Shown: positions 48,104 to 58,106, counted from the stretch's first letter. The stretch: DNA of 64,000 nucleotides from Grimontia marina (GCF_900060185.1 NZ_FIZY01000024.1:1-64000); one strand, 5' to 3'. Numbers and translations: made by a program. The notes: generated by a model from the sequence alone, not told the origin.

Positions 48104-48772
48104 ATGTACAAATTTCTCGTTGCAGACGACCACCCGCTGTTTCGTGACGCATTGATTGCGGTGATACGTGGGCGTTTCGAAGAGTGTGACATTCTGCAGT
48201 CGGAAGACATTGAACGTACACTGGATGTAGCTGAGAAAAATCCGGACCTTGACCTTATCCTTCTTGATCTGAATATGCCCGGTATGGCGGGACTCAAAGG
48301 GTTACTTGAGCTTCGAAACCAGCACCCCACTATCCCCGTCGCCATTATCTCTGCCGAAACCAACAAACAGATTATCCTGCAAACCATCGCCTATGGCGCG
48401 GTGGGCTTTATCGCCAAGAGTGCACCGCGTGAAAAGATGCGAGAAGCGTTCGAACAAATTCTGGATGGGCACGTTTATTTGCCTGCTGATATCATCCGTG
48501 CGGAAGGGGAAAGTGAAAACTCTCACCGCCGAAAAGAAGACCCTCAATTTTCATCGGAAATGCTCCATACACTGACACGCCGCCAATTACTGGTCCTAAA
48601 GTCTATGGCGCAGGGTGCAGCCAATAAACAGATTGCCTACGATCTGAATATATCGGAAACCACAGTGAAGTCACACGTATCTGCGATATTAAAAAAGCTT
48701 GGCGTTCACAATCGTATTCAGGCAGTGGTGGGGGTCACCAATATCGATTTTGACCGCTATCTGAAGCGATGA
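48104..48772 (+). CDS. LuxR/NarL-type response regulator
   Basis: A 222-residue regulator: a receiver domain (about 1-120) with the acidic pocket ADDH and phospho-acceptor Asp55 (LLDLNMPGM), and a C-terminal LuxR helix-turn-helix (about 155-215; LTRRQLLVLKSMAQGAANKQ then IAYDLNISETTVKSHV). It is divergent from the FIST-kinase pair and next to the PQQ operon, the same company kept by ErdR/AgmR-like regulators of PQQ alcohol oxidation in Pseudomonas. It is the likely output of the hybrid kinase, by inference from position. Confidence 0.92.
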   Translation: MYKFLVADDHPLFRDALIAVIRGRFEECDILQSEDIERTLDVAEKNPDLDLILLDLNMPGMAGLKGLLELRNQHPTIPVAIISAETNKQIILQTIAYGAVGFIAKSAPREKMREAFEQILDGHVYLPADIIRAEGESENSHRRKEDPQFSSEMLHTLTRRQLLVLKSMAQGAANKQIAYDLNISETTVKSHVSAILKKLGVHNRIQAVVGVTNIDFDRYLKR

Positions 48773-48782
48773 TATTCAGGTA

Positions 48783-50813
48783 TCAGTGTACGGTAGGATG
48801 TTTGAGCGCAGCCAATACACTGGTGGCGAGGTGTGTCAGACTGGCAGGGGTGACTGTGCTGAAATCTACTGCCGTTGACTGCCCTACCGTTTCCAGCAAC
48901 GCGGTGTGGAAACGGGCATGGGATTTCCGGTAACGCGCAGACACCAAACCCAAGCCCCCCTGACAACGCTTTTCCAGATCCTCCCATTCCAAAGGCTCTG
49001 TCAGTCCTTCTATTGCGTTTAGCAAAGCGATAAAGCTGACGCTGGGGTCACTGTCTGCCACTGTGTCGAACGCGAGTTCATAGGTCATCAAATCAATCGA
49101 CACCCCAAAGCTGTAACAACGTCCGCCAAGGCGACGTTTTTTCACCATGTCGCTCGCCATCACTGCCTGACCAAAGGTCGCGATGTCGCCTGCTTCCAAG
49201 GAGTGGGGAAACGAGAGCGTCACATGCATCGCTCCTTCTTCGTCTTTATGGCTGGCCATGATACTGCCAGCACGAAAGACCGGTGTACTTTGTGTGACGT
49301 AAAATTCTATGCCATTTCGGGTGTACTGCCATTCGCCGTCCAGCACATTGATTTCATCGGCACTCAGGTGATGGTGCCAGAAATTTCGTAGGACTCCGGC
49401 CTGTTCGAGGGATAGATCCACAGTGTACCCCAGCACTAAAGCGTTGGCACAATGCCATTCTCCCATGCTACCCAGTACGGGTTTTCCCTGCATCCATGCC
49501 CAACGTAATGTACGTTGTTGACAGAGGATCAGCCAGCGCTCCAGCGACGCTTTGGTTTCCTCATCCCGTGCATTACAGCGACATAGGATTGCCATACGTG
49601 TAAGTGATTTACAAGGAGAAAGCCACTCTGCATTGGCAATCGATGACGTCGTATCTTCGAGCAACGGCTCACTGACATCGCCTTTCAGGAAAGAGGGGGC
49701 AAACGGGGTCACTGAAAAATCATGGTAAAGCCGCTGAAGACCATCGCCCCAACGCCTGGCCATATCCCGACCTTGCTGGAGCGAGAAGTAGCCGAATTGC
49801 CAACTAACACGCCGTGAAGGCATGCGCCTTGCCACCTCCTCAACATGGCGGTACAGAGCGTCTAGATCGGCGTTGGAATCCAACTGAAAGCGCAAAGTAG
49901 GCACCGGCTGAAAGTCGGTAATAAGTGGCAAAAGTGTGGCACCATGCACTTTCATCATCTGCTGATTTCTCAGCGAACAAAGCGTGGGATAAAGCGCCGC
50001 CGCCCAATGTGGTGAGTAAGATAAAGTTTCGATAGTCGAGTCTTTGTCCGGGGCGATGTCAGCCAGCAATGAAAGCCCAGGCACTTCCGTCGGCAGCGGT
50101 TTTCCAACATTACTAAGGGATTGGGAAATTTGTCGCCAAAACGCCACCATGGGCCAATTTCCAGATGTGAGGATCACCATTGATTCCGGCCGATAGTAAT
50201 GATTGTGATAACGCCTAAGATCATTGATATCAAGTAGTGGCACAGTCTCGGGCATGCCGCCATAAAGCGGTGCACGGGGCTCACTCCTCACCGCCTGAGC
50301 AGTGGATTGCTGAAAACGCTCATAGCGCATGTATTCACCAAGCTCCCGGAACAGCGCACCATCGTGGCCACTTTCTTCTTCCCGCACAATTTCATCGTCA
50401 AAATCATCGTCGGCAAGCTGCGGAGACAATACGGCGTCCGCCATGAATCCAATGCCACGCAGCACAGAATGGGGGTCGTATCCGGTAAGGTGAAAACGGG
50501 TGCTTTCTTTCTGGGTGGTGGCGTTAAATTCGAGCAAGGCCAGTTCTGCACGCAGGGTGAGAAAGGTGTCCGGTTCGGGATAGCGGGCTGAACCACGGAG
50601 CACCATATGTTCCAGCGCGTGAGTGATTCCGCTGTCATCGTCGGCAGGGGTGGGAAACACAATCGCTGCGCTTAACCTGTCCTCTTCTGATACTGCGTGA
50701 TGCCAGTGCATGGCACCGCTGACATGACGATATCCAACCCAGCCTGTTTCCAGTTGCTGTTCATCTGGCGGTAACAGCAGCCAGTCTGGCGCAGTGGGAT
50801 GCGGTTTCGCCAT
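48783..50813 (-). CDS. M16-family metallopeptidase of the PQQ operon (PqqF-like role)
   Basis: A 676-residue insulinase-like zinc peptidase. The inverted zinc motif HALEH is at residues 65-69, and a downstream acidic segment (DDEIVREEESG) supplies the third ligand. The second half is a degenerate M16 domain. There is no signal peptide. It follows pqqE by 32 bp at the end of the pqq operon, where it probably trims the modified PqqA peptide, as PqqF does. At 676 residues it is shorter than the Pseudomonas or Klebsiella PqqF proteins as I remember them. It is convergent with the response regulator, only 10 bp apart. Confidence 0.82.
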   Translation of the reverse strand: MAKPHPTAPDWLLLPPDEQQLETGWVGYRHVSGAMHWHHAVSEEDRLSAAIVFPTPADDDSGITHALEHMVLRGSARYPEPDTFLTLRAELALLEFNATTQKESTRFHLTGYDPHSVLRGIGFMADAVLSPQLADDDFDDEIVREEESGHDGALFRELGEYMRYERFQQSTAQAVRSEPRAPLYGGMPETVPLLDINDLRRYHNHYYRPESMVILTSGNWPMVAFWRQISQSLSNVGKPLPTEVPGLSLLADIAPDKDSTIETLSYSPHWAAALYPTLCSLRNQQMMKVHGATLLPLITDFQPVPTLRFQLDSNADLDALYRHVEEVARRMPSRRVSWQFGYFSLQQGRDMARRWGDGLQRLYHDFSVTPFAPSFLKGDVSEPLLEDTTSSIANAEWLSPCKSLTRMAILCRCNARDEETKASLERWLILCQQRTLRWAWMQGKPVLGSMGEWHCANALVLGYTVDLSLEQAGVLRNFWHHHLSADEINVLDGEWQYTRNGIEFYVTQSTPVFRAGSIMASHKDEEGAMHVTLSFPHSLEAGDIATFGQAVMASDMVKKRRLGGRCYSFGVSIDLMTYELAFDTVADSDPSVSFIALLNAIEGLTEPLEWEDLEKRCQGGLGLVSARYRKSHARFHTALLETVGQSTAVDFSTVTPASLTHLATSVLAALKHPTVH

Positions 50814-50845
50814 TGCAGTTCCTCACTCTTGTGGCTCACCAAGCC

Positions 50846-51976
50846 TCAGGGTTTGACGGACAGAATTATCTGGCTGTTCTTCACGGTTCTCGCTAACGCT
50901 GCACTGTGGCAGCCCTGATTGGCTTTCGCCACCGCCTCTTCAATCACATGATGATGCGGTGATTTGCTGCATACCGGATCAGCGTTCGCCGGATCGCCAG
51001 TCAAAAGCATCGCCTGACAGCGACAGCCACCGAAGTCATTTTCCTTCTCATTACAGCTTCGGCAAGGTTCCCGCATCCAGTCAAATCCTCGGAAGTGATT
51101 AAAGCTCTCCGACTCCTGCCAGATGTATGAAAGTGAGTGTTCCTTCACGTTTGGATGGGGTAAATCGAGCATCGCTGCACTGTGGCAAGGCAGGGCTTTA
51201 CCGTCTGGCGCAATGTTGAGGAAAATGTTCCCCCAGCCACTCATGCAGGGCTTGGGACGGGATTCATGATAATCCGGCGTGACAAAGATGAATTTGGGCC
51301 CGATGCCTTGTTGGCTGTAACGAATCGCGTTCACCTTGGCTTCGGCTTCTTCAATTTGGGATTGGGATGGCAGCAGCGCATCGCGGTTATGCAGCGCCCA
51401 GCCATAATATTGCGAGGTGGCCAGCTCAACGAAGTCCGCTTCAAGCTCAATCGCAAGCGCCATAATCGCTTCAATCGATTCAATGTTCTGGCGGGTGATC
51501 ACCACGTTCATTACCATGGGAAAACCGTTGTCTTTGACGGCTTTGAACATGGATTTTTTGTGCTCGAAAGCGTGACGCTTTCCGGCTATCGCATCGCTTA
51601 AATCCGGGTCGGCCGACTGAAAACTGATTTGGATATGATCGAGCCCTGCTTCTTTCAGCGCCAGAATCCGCTTTTCATTGAGTCCGACCGCAGAGGTAAT
51701 CAGATTGGTGTAATAACCCAGCCCTTTGGCGTGGGCGACCAATTGTTCCAGATCTTTGCGCATCAAAGGTTCGCCACCGGAAAAGCCAAGCTGCACCGCA
51801 CCCAGATCCCGACCTTCTTTCAGCACGCGGAACCAGTCATCTGTAGACAACTCGTCGTCAGGATCGCCAAGGTTTAACGGGTTGGCGCAATAGGCACAAT
51901 GAAGCGGACAGCGATACGTCAGCTCTGCCAATAGCCAAAGTGGCGGATTAACAGGCTTCGAGCCACTTTTTGTCAC
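50846..51976 (-). CDS. pqqE: PqqA peptide cyclase PqqE (radical SAM)
   Basis: Radical SAM enzyme that cross-links glutamate and tyrosine in PqqA, the first step of PQQ synthesis. The GTG at 51976 is preferred: GGAGG lies 6 bases upstream, and the start then falls inside the end of pqqD (29-bp overlap). An ATG at 51991 precedes the GGAGG. The product has 376 residues, with the cluster motif CPLHCAYC near the N-terminus, [13 protein letters not shown], and a SPASM-type C-terminus with [17 protein letters not shown] and a final cysteine before SPHHH. Confidence 0.96.
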   Translation of the reverse strand: MTKSGSKPVNPPLWLLAELTYRCPLHCAYCANPLNLGDPDDELSTDDWFRVLKEGRDLGAVQLGFSGGEPLMRKDLEQLVAHAKGLGYYTNLITSAVGLNEKRILALKEAGLDHIQISFQSADPDLSDAIAGKRHAFEHKKSMFKAVKDNGFPMVMNVVITRQNIESIEAIMALAIELEADFVELATSQYYGWALHNRDALLPSQSQIEEAEAKVNAIRYSQQGIGPKFIFVTPDYHESRPKPCMSGWGNIFLNIAPDGKALPCHSAAMLDLPHPNVKEHSLSYIWQESESFNHFRGFDWMREPCRSCNEKENDFGGCRCQAMLLTGDPANADPVCSKSPHHHVIEEAVAKANQGCHSAALARTVKNSQIILSVKP

Positions 51977-52214
51977 AGGCGACCTCCACAAACTCGTTTA
52001 CATCATCTGCCAGATCGACACCGGGGAATTTGTCTTCCAGCCTTGAAATCACTGTTTCTACTGAGCTTGGCGCATCAAATTGCATCAGGATCTCTGCGGC
52101 GCTTTCGCTCAGTTTCACCATCCCTTCCGGGTAGAGCAGTACGTGGCAGTCCTGTGCTGTCTCAAACTGCATCCGGAACATGCTGTTACGCTGATAGACG
52201 GTATCACTGCTCAT
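51948..52214 (-). CDS. pqqD: PQQ biosynthesis peptide chaperone PqqD
   Basis: Small RiPP-recognition protein that binds PqqA and presents it to PqqE. The 88-residue protein has the family pattern [20 protein letters not shown] followed by the helical LEDKFPG and a C-terminal [25 protein letters not shown] precedes the ATG. Its end overlaps pqqE, indicating coupled translation. Confidence 0.95.
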   Translation of the reverse strand: MSSDTVYQRNSMFRMQFETAQDCHVLLYPEGMVKLSESAAEILMQFDAPSSVETVISRLEDKFPGVDLADDVNEFVEVACDKKWLEAC

Positions 52215-52251
52215 GTCGCCTCCCTGCTTTAGTGTCGTCTTCTTGTTTTAA

Positions 52252-53010
52252 TTATCTGTCGAGCGCATGGTGCCAGACAGGTTTGTCGGTAATGCCAACA
52301 TAAGGTGGACGCTCAAATTCGTATGCCATGCTGATGGCATCGAGCAGCGACCAAAGGATATCGAGTTTAAATTGCAGAATGTTCAGGGCCTGCTCCTGTT
52401 GCTCAGCCGTCTGGAAATGATCAAGCGTAATGGACAACCCATGCTCCACATCGCGACGCGCCTGGCTGAGACGCTGGCGGAAATAGGTGAGCCCTTCCGG
52501 GTCAATCCAGGCGTAGTGATTCGGCCACGAATCAAGGCGGGACTGGTGAATTTCCGGTGCGAACAGCTCGGTCAGTGATGAGCAGGCCGCTTCCTGCCAA
52601 GTCGCGCGACGGGCAAAGTTCACATACGCATCCACCGCAAAACGCACGCCCGGCAGCACCCATTTTTCATCCAGAACTTCTTGTCTATCCAGACCAACGG
52701 CTTCGGCCAAACGCAACCAGGCTTCAATGCCACCCCATTTGCAATCCAGACTCTTATGACCATCGTGGTCGAGAATGCGCTGCACCCACTCGCGGCGGAT
52801 TTCCGGATCGCGGCAATTGGCCATAATGGCAGCGTCCTTCACTGGAATAGAGGTTTGGTAATAAAAGCGGTTTGCTACCCAGGCTCTAATTTGCGCTTTA
52901 GTGCACTTGCCTGAGTACATGGCCTGATGGAACGGATGGTGAATATGGTAGTACTGCCCTTTGGCGAGCAGTGCCTGTTGGAATTCATCACGTGTCATTG
53001 GCTCTGCCAT
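52252..53010 (-). CDS. pqqC: Pyrroloquinoline-quinone synthase PqqC
   Basis: Cofactor-free oxidase that carries out the final ring closure and eight-electron oxidation to PQQ. The ATG at 53010 is chosen because GGGAGG lies 4 bases upstream; it gives 252 residues, the usual length. Helical heme-oxygenase-like protein with [34 protein letters not shown] and the active-site helix [20 protein letters not shown]. The pqqB stop lies just upstream of its ribosome binding site. Confidence 0.97.
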   Translation of the reverse strand: MAEPMTRDEFQQALLAKGQYYHIHHPFHQAMYSGKCTKAQIRAWVANRFYYQTSIPVKDAAIMANCRDPEIRREWVQRILDHDGHKSLDCKWGGIEAWLRLAEAVGLDRQEVLDEKWVLPGVRFAVDAYVNFARRATWQEAACSSLTELFAPEIHQSRLDSWPNHYAWIDPEGLTYFRQRLSQARRDVEHGLSITLDHFQTAEQQEQALNILQFKLDILWSLLDAISMAYEFERPPYVGITDKPVWHHALDR

Positions 53011-53024
53011 GGCGCCTCCCTGAA

Positions 53025-53942
53025 TCAAATCTCAATCGTCATGCCGTCGAAGGCAATTTCCACGCCGGCATCCAGCACCGCCTGATGCTGCGGCGAGTCA
53101 GGGTCCAGTATGGGGTTGGTATTATTGATATGGATAAGCACCTTGCGTGGCTTAGTAAAATCTTCCATCAGCGCCAGCATGCCGTCGTCGCCAGAGACTG
53201 AAAGGTGGCCCATTTCCGAACCCAGCGAGGTGCCAAGACCTTCGCGGATCATTTCATCGTCGGTCCAGAGCGTGCCGTCCATCATCACGCAATCAGCATC
53301 GCGCATGGCTGCCAGCACAGCATCTTCCGGTGCGCCTAGACCCGGTGCGTAAAAGAGAGTGGCGCCAGTGCGGGTATCGACAATCTTGAGACCAATATTG
53401 TCTCCCGGGCGCGGACGGTTGCGGTAGGGCGAAAATGGAGGCGCATTGGACGAAAGGGAAATCGGGTGGAACTCGAGGTTCGGCACGGAAGGAATGCACC
53501 AGCCTTCCGGAGAATGGATATCAACGGTGTGAGTTTGGTAACCACCTTCCCAATGTTTCATCATCGACAAAATCGGGTAGCTGGTACTGAGCTCTTCCGC
53601 CACTTCCGGTGTGCAGTATAGCTCTAGTGGTAAACCTTCGCGGAGGATCAGCAAGCCCGTGGTGTGGTCAATCTGTGCATCCGTGACCACCACTGCGCTA
53701 ATGGCAGAGCCTCTTGCTCCATCCGCTTTCGCGAGTTGCGGCGACGCATTGATTTGTTGACGGATATCGGGGGAAGCATTAATCACCACCCACTGTTCGC
53801 CATCATCGCTCACGGCAATCGAAGATTGGGTACGGGGCTCAGCGCGACTGGTACCATTTCGTACCGACTGACACATGCGACAGTGACAATTCCACTGAGG
53901 AAACCCGCCTCCGGCGGCTGAACCTAGCACAACAATTTGCAT
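53025..53942 (-). CDS. pqqB: PQQ biosynthesis protein PqqB
   Basis: Metallo-beta-lactamase-fold oxygenase of PQQ synthesis, acting on the cross-linked Glu-Tyr intermediate. The 305-residue protein has the N-terminal [19 protein letters not shown], containing the CxCxxC zinc site, and [17 protein letters not shown] in place of the usual HxHxDH. The C-terminus has [11 protein letters not shown]. It follows pqqA after a hairpin that may attenuate transcription. Confidence 0.97.
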   Translation of the reverse strand: MQIVVLGSAAGGGFPQWNCHCRMCQSVRNGTSRAEPRTQSSIAVSDDGEQWVVINASPDIRQQINASPQLAKADGARGSAISAVVVTDAQIDHTTGLLILREGLPLELYCTPEVAEELSTSYPILSMMKHWEGGYQTHTVDIHSPEGWCIPSVPNLEFHPISLSSNAPPFSPYRNRPRPGDNIGLKIVDTRTGATLFYAPGLGAPEDAVLAAMRDADCVMMDGTLWTDDEMIREGLGTSLGSEMGHLSVSGDDGMLALMEDFTKPRKVLIHINNTNPILDPDSPQHQAVLDAGVEIAFDGMTIEI

Positions 53943-53989
53943 CCATTCACCTCGTCGATTGTTGTCCTGTCGACAAACAGCAGGGAATT

Positions 53990-54035
53990 AAAAACGGGAT
54001 GCCCCTCAGTCAATCTGTGAAGGTGCATCCCGTTT
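53990..54035 (-). terminator. Attenuator-like hairpin between pqqA and pqqB
   Basis: On the minus strand, a perfect 11-bp stem (54025-54035 with 53992-54002) with a 22-base loop is followed by five T. It lies 10 bp after the pqqA stop and about 50 bp before pqqB, so it probably ends a share of transcripts and leaves pqqA message in excess over pqqBCDE. Confidence 0.75.
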
Positions 54036-54044
54036 GTCAGCTAC

Positions 54045-54116
54045 TTAGCGGTTACTGATGTAAAGTGTTACTTCAAAACCGAGTCTGAGTTCTGTGTAGC
54101 TAGGTTTCTTCCACAT
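54045..54116 (-). CDS. pqqA: PQQ precursor peptide PqqA
   Basis: The 23-residue ribosomal precursor of PQQ. It reads [20 protein letters not shown] followed by SNR, with the conserved Glu15 and Tyr19 of the E-V-T-x-Y motif that become the PQQ skeleton. AAGGAG lies 7 bases before the ATG. It is the first gene of pqqABCDE. Its message may be made in excess because of the hairpin that follows. Confidence 0.98.
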   Translation of the reverse strand: MWKKPSYTELRLGFEVTLYISNR

Positions 54117-54248
54117 ACTGTCGCTCCTTGTACCGATACTTCGAGGCTCAATCTTGCCTCCTGAATTAGCCTAAGCACAAGACGGGGATCTACCAATCCT
54201 ACTTTGTGATGATTTCTCTCATCTAAGACACTGATTTCATATCTCTGA

Positions 54249-56381
54249 TCAGTGTTGTTTGATGTTTTCCAAAGGGTCACAGATTGCGACATGAATAGCA
54301 TCGCTAGACGTCCTCGTTTTACGCCTTCGTTTACCGTATTTATCAGCCACGCATCGGGTGTTGTCATTGATGATTGACAAGCAGGCAAAACACTGCACGC
54401 ACTCGTTATAATCTATCGCGCCATCTTTATGGATAGCATTGATCCCACAGTGCTTTTCACAAAGCCGACAGGGGCTTCCACACTCCTTTCTTCGGGTCAG
54501 CCAACTGAAGATCCTGAGCCTTCCAAGCACTGCTAAACCCGCTCCAAGAGGACACAAATACCGACAGTAAGCCTTGTGGATTTTGGCGCTGATCAGCAGC
54601 AGTAAAACCGCATAAATGACAAAGGGGGCGCTGCGCTCAAACATCAGGGTGACAGCCGTTTTAAAGGGCTCAATTTCGGCCATGGTTTCAGCTAAAGAAA
54701 GACTGTAAAAGGACGTTCCCACCAGCCCCAAAAGCACGCCATATTTCAGGTAAATCAATCGGCTATGAAGCACGTCATCGACCTTCCATTGCCGGATACG
54801 AAGCTTCTCAGCCGCCGCTGCGACCAGCTCCTGCATGGCGCCAAACGGGCATAGCCAGCCACAGAAAAGTCCCCTTCCCCATAGAAAAAGGCTGATAAAC
54901 ACGTAACTCCAGAGAATAAACAGCATGGGATCGAGCAAAAAGACTTGGATATCAAACCCTTGCCATAGCGATAACAGCAAGGTGTAGATGTTCACCACCG
55001 ACAATTGCCCCTGGGTATAAAAGCCAATAAAAAGAACGATAAAACAGAGAGATACCAATCTTACCGGCGTCAAATATTGGCCGAATCTTGCCAGCCTGTG
55101 CTGAAAGACAAATGCCCCCGTAAGCAACACCAAATACGCAGCTAACACGCTGATTTCTAGCGTTCTATCCAGCCAGATACGTTGCCAGAATGGCAAAGGC
55201 GGCCTCTCCGGAGGATCAACTGGGGTTTGCACCGATTTGGGGAGTGAATAATCGGTGGAAACGGCGATTGTTTCCGATTCCAGAAAATTCTTTTTCACCT
55301 GAACTTTGATTCCAACGGTGATCGGAAGCGAAGGATCGAAGCCGCTTTGCTCTGAAAAGGTAAAAATATGGATGCGCTCGAATGGTGTCAGCGCAACGGA
55401 AAACGCAGGAGGTTGTGCATGGTACAAATCCGCATCCCGAAGGGCGAGCGGGCTGGCTTCCTGCTTCAAAGTCAGGCGCTGGGGAATGGTGCCCGCCACG
55501 AAATCTTCCGCCACATGATGATAGCCACCGCGAGAGCCCACCAGCACTGCCACTTCACCCGGCTCCAGTGTTGCCATAATACGGGCGTATTCCTCCTCCC
55601 CCAGCAGATTTTTTCCTATCAGCGGAGGGTTCAGAACTGCAAAGGTAAAATCCAAAAATGGCGCATCTTCATCTGCGTTATCTTCTCTCGCCTCGGCAAT
55701 TCTGCCCGGTGAGGTGTTAAGGACAACCTCAGCCTCTTCACTCCCCATTTGCCATTGGAACAGCAGGCCTTCGCTTCGCAGTTCTTCTAGGGCTTTCGGG
55801 TGATAGCTTTCCGTGTTCAACATCGCCTGAGTCGCTGAGCCGAACCCGGAAAGCCGCGACTGCGCCACTTTCCTTGCCGCTGCGATGATGGTGTCATGCA
55901 CTACCATCACTGACACGGTCGCCTTGGTTACACCGTCAAAGTAGGCGATGTCATCGCTCGCGATACGTTGTTGGTCGCTGCCTACCAGCACCTGTTGCTT
56001 CAACGACAATCCCTGATATTGGCTGATAAAATCAATCAGCGGCTTTTCGCCAAGGCCATGCAGGAATATCGGTTCGTGGTGACCGAGCAATAGCAGCCCC
56101 ACAATACGCCCTTCGGTATCCAGCCCTACGCGCAAATTAATGGTATCGCCGGAAAAGCCTGGGAAATTGGTGAGATTATCGGTTTCGAAGACATAACCGA
56201 TAGGCTGGTCGAGCTGATAGATTTCGGTGACGGGCAACGCATCTTCCGAGGCTTTCATCCGGGTCGCGCTCGGAAATAACGACGCTGCTTCCTCGCTCAC
56301 TTCCAGCCAAGGGGAAGCTATCGAGAGGAAGGGTAATAGCATGAGAAGCAGCCACAAAACCAGAGCACTGCGCCAACGCAT
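54249..56381 (-). CDS. NosR/NirI-like membrane flavo-iron-sulfur protein
   Basis: A 710-residue inner-membrane protein of NosR/NirI architecture: signal or first helix (about 5-23), periplasmic FMN-binding domain with the flavinylation-type motif DGVTKAT (Thr155), a further periplasmic domain, then a multi-helix region (about 410-640) with CGWLCPFGA and CRYLCPLGA, and a C-terminal cytoplasmic ferredoxin-like part with cysteines in CGSPCRLCEKHCG and CVQCFACLS. Such proteins move electrons across the membrane; NosR supports nitrous oxide reductase. No nos genes are near. Its position upstream of pqqA suggests a link to PQQ-dependent oxidation, but the partner is unknown. Confidence 0.87.
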   Translation of the reverse strand: MRWRSALVLWLLLMLLPFLSIASPWLEVSEEAASLFPSATRMKASEDALPVTEIYQLDQPIGYVFETDNLTNFPGFSGDTINLRVGLDTEGRIVGLLLLGHHEPIFLHGLGEKPLIDFISQYQGLSLKQQVLVGSDQQRIASDDIAYFDGVTKATVSVMVVHDTIIAAARKVAQSRLSGFGSATQAMLNTESYHPKALEELRSEGLLFQWQMGSEEAEVVLNTSPGRIAEAREDNADEDAPFLDFTFAVLNPPLIGKNLLGEEEYARIMATLEPGEVAVLVGSRGGYHHVAEDFVAGTIPQRLTLKQEASPLALRDADLYHAQPPAFSVALTPFERIHIFTFSEQSGFDPSLPITVGIKVQVKKNFLESETIAVSTDYSLPKSVQTPVDPPERPPLPFWQRIWLDRTLEISVLAAYLVLLTGAFVFQHRLARFGQYLTPVRLVSLCFIVLFIGFYTQGQLSVVNIYTLLLSLWQGFDIQVFLLDPMLFILWSYVFISLFLWGRGLFCGWLCPFGAMQELVAAAAEKLRIRQWKVDDVLHSRLIYLKYGVLLGLVGTSFYSLSLAETMAEIEPFKTAVTLMFERSAPFVIYAVLLLLISAKIHKAYCRYLCPLGAGLAVLGRLRIFSWLTRRKECGSPCRLCEKHCGINAIHKDGAIDYNECVQCFACLSIINDNTRCVADKYGKRRRKTRTSSDAIHVAICDPLENIKQH

Positions 56382-56438
56382 GGTACACCTCTATGCTCAA
56401 GCGCCAGAAAGCGCATGAGAACAACGGTCCTTTGAAAG

Positions 56439-56462
56439 AAAAAAGCGGAGCAAATGCCCCGC
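56439..56462 (-). terminator. Terminator after the aldehyde dehydrogenase gene
   Basis: On the minus strand, a GC-rich stem of about 7 bp (one G-T pair) with a 4-base loop is followed by six T. It lies between the aldehyde dehydrogenase stop and the NosR-like gene, separating the two units. Confidence 0.7.
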
Positions 56463-56597
56463 AAAAGCTCTCGCCTCAGGCAGCACCGGGAGGAAGGCTG
56501 CCCTCGGACAAGCGGATATCGAACAAACGGACTTAGACAAAGTACGTGTTGCTGCTTTTAGCTTTCACCTCCGGCCGCAACACGCCCTTAGACTTGC

Positions 56598-58106
56598 TTA
56601 GAAGAAACCCAATGGGTTGATGTCGTAGCTCACCAGCAGGTTCTTGGTTTGCTGGTAATGGTCGAGCATCATCTTATGGGTTTCGCGGCCGATACCGGAT
56701 TTCTTGTAGCCACCGAATGCAGCATGCGCTGGGTAGAGGTGGTAACAGTTAGTCCAGACACGACCCGCTTCAATCGCGCGACCAACGCGATAAGCACGGT
56801 TGATGTCTCGGGTCCACAGGCCGGCACCTAAGCCGTATTCTGTGTCGTTGGCAATGGCCAGCGCTTCCGCTTCATCTTTGAAGGTCACCACGCTCACAAC
56901 CGGACCGAAGATCTCTTCCTGGAATACACGCATGTGGTTTTCGCCTTTCAGGATGGTTGGCTGGATGTAGTAACCACCGCCGAAGTCAGCCGCGTCACCA
57001 CCAATCAACACTTCAGCACCTTCCGCACGGCCAATGTCGAAGTAGCCTTTGATTTTCTCGAACTGCTCATTCGATGCCTGCGCACCCACCTGAGTTTCAG
57101 TATCCAGCGGGTTACCGTGTTTGATGGCTTTCGCGCGCTCAATGACTTTGGCAATAAAGTCTTCGTAGATGCTTTCCTGAACCAGAAGGCGTGAAGGACA
57201 AGTACACACTTCGCCTTGGTTGAAGAAGGCCAGCACACAACCTTCTACGGCTTTGCTGATGAACTCATCTTCTTGCTGCATCACGTCTTCGAAGTAGATG
57301 TTTGGCGACTTGCCGCCCAGCTCAACGGTGGATGGGATCAGGTTGTCAGCGGCGCAGCGCAGTACGTGGTTACCAATCGCGGTTGAACCAGTGAATGCGA
57401 TTTTTGCAATGCGATCCGAAGTGGCCAGTGCCTGACCAGCTTCTGGGCCCATACCATTGACGACATTCAGTACGCCCGGTGGCAGCAGATCGCCGATGAT
57501 TTCCATCAATAGAAGAATGGTGGTTGGGGTTTGCTCAGCAGGTTTCAGAACAATGCAGTTACCTGCAGCCAGTGCCGGTGCGAGTTTCCACGCAGCCATC
57601 AGCAGTGGGAAGTTCCATGGAATGATTTGACCGACTACACCAAGTGGCTCATGGATATGGTAGGCCACGGTATTGGAGTCAATTTCAGCCGCAGAGCCCT
57701 CTTGTGCCCTAATCGCGCCGGCGAAGTAGCGGAAATGGTCGACACAAAGCGGAATGTCAGCGGCAAGGGTTTCTCGCACTGCTTTGCCGTTCTCCCAGGT
57801 TTCTGCCACGGCCAGATATTCGATGTTCGCTTCGATGCGGTCAGCGATTTTAAGTAGGATGTTGGAGCGCTCTGTAACCGAAGTTGCCCCCCAGCTTGCT
57901 TTTGCAGCGTGTGCAGCATCAAGCGCGAGCTCGATGTCTTCTGAGGTTGAACGCGGGATTTCAGCGATGGGATCGCCCGTGCAAGGCGAGGTGTCCGTGA
58001 AGTACTGTCCCTTCGTTGGCGGAACCCAATCACCACCGATGTAGTTAGCATAACGCGCCTTAAAGTTAACGACGGCTCCGTCGGTATTTGGTTTTGCGTA
58101 AATCAT
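56598..58106 (-). CDS. NAD-dependent aldehyde dehydrogenase (ExaC/AldB type)
   Basis: Oxidises the aldehyde made by the quinoproteins to the acid in the cytoplasm. The ATG at 58106 (after AGGGGTGGATA) is preferred and gives 502 residues, in line with the family. Visible motifs: [20 protein letters not shown], the glutamate in [14 protein letters not shown], the catalytic cysteine in [17 protein letters not shown], and [13 protein letters not shown]. Extra cysteine after the catalytic one (VCTC) is usual in the ExaC/AldB group. Its own terminator follows, and about 200 bp separate it from the upstream MOSC gene. Confidence 0.93.
   Translation of the reverse strand: MIYAKPNTDGAVVNFKARYANYIGGDWVPPTKGQYFTDTSPCTGDPIAEIPRSTSEDIELALDAAHAAKASWGATSVTERSNILLKIADRIEANIEYLAVAETWENGKAVRETLAADIPLCVDHFRYFAGAIRAQEGSAAEIDSNTVAYHIHEPLGVVGQIIPWNFPLLMAAWKLAPALAAGNCIVLKPAEQTPTTILLLMEIIGDLLPPGVLNVVNGMGPEAGQALATSDRIAKIAFTGSTAIGNHVLRCAADNLIPSTVELGGKSPNIYFEDVMQQEDEFISKAVEGCVLAFFNQGEVCTCPSRLLVQESIYEDFIAKVIERAKAIKHGNPLDTETQVGAQASNEQFEKIKGYFDIGRAEGAEVLIGGDAADFGGGYYIQPTILKGENHMRVFQEEIFGPVVSVVTFKDEAEALAIANDTEYGLGAGLWTRDINRAYRVGRAIEAGRVWTNCYHLYPAHAAFGGYKKSGIGRETHKMMLDHYQQTKNLLVSYDINPLGFF

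Noticed and set aside
54068-54388. A 106-codon minus-strand frame between the NosR-like gene and pqqA
   Set aside because: It overlaps the end of the NosR-like gene and all but the end of pqqA in another frame. The middle part reads reasonably like protein, but there is no start signal of its own and the region is the expected pqqA promoter.
56545-56584. 8-bp inverted repeat (CGTGTTGC/GCAACACG) after the aldehyde dehydrogenase gene
   Set aside because: Long 24-base spacer and no T-run; the hairpin at 56439-56462 is a much better terminator.
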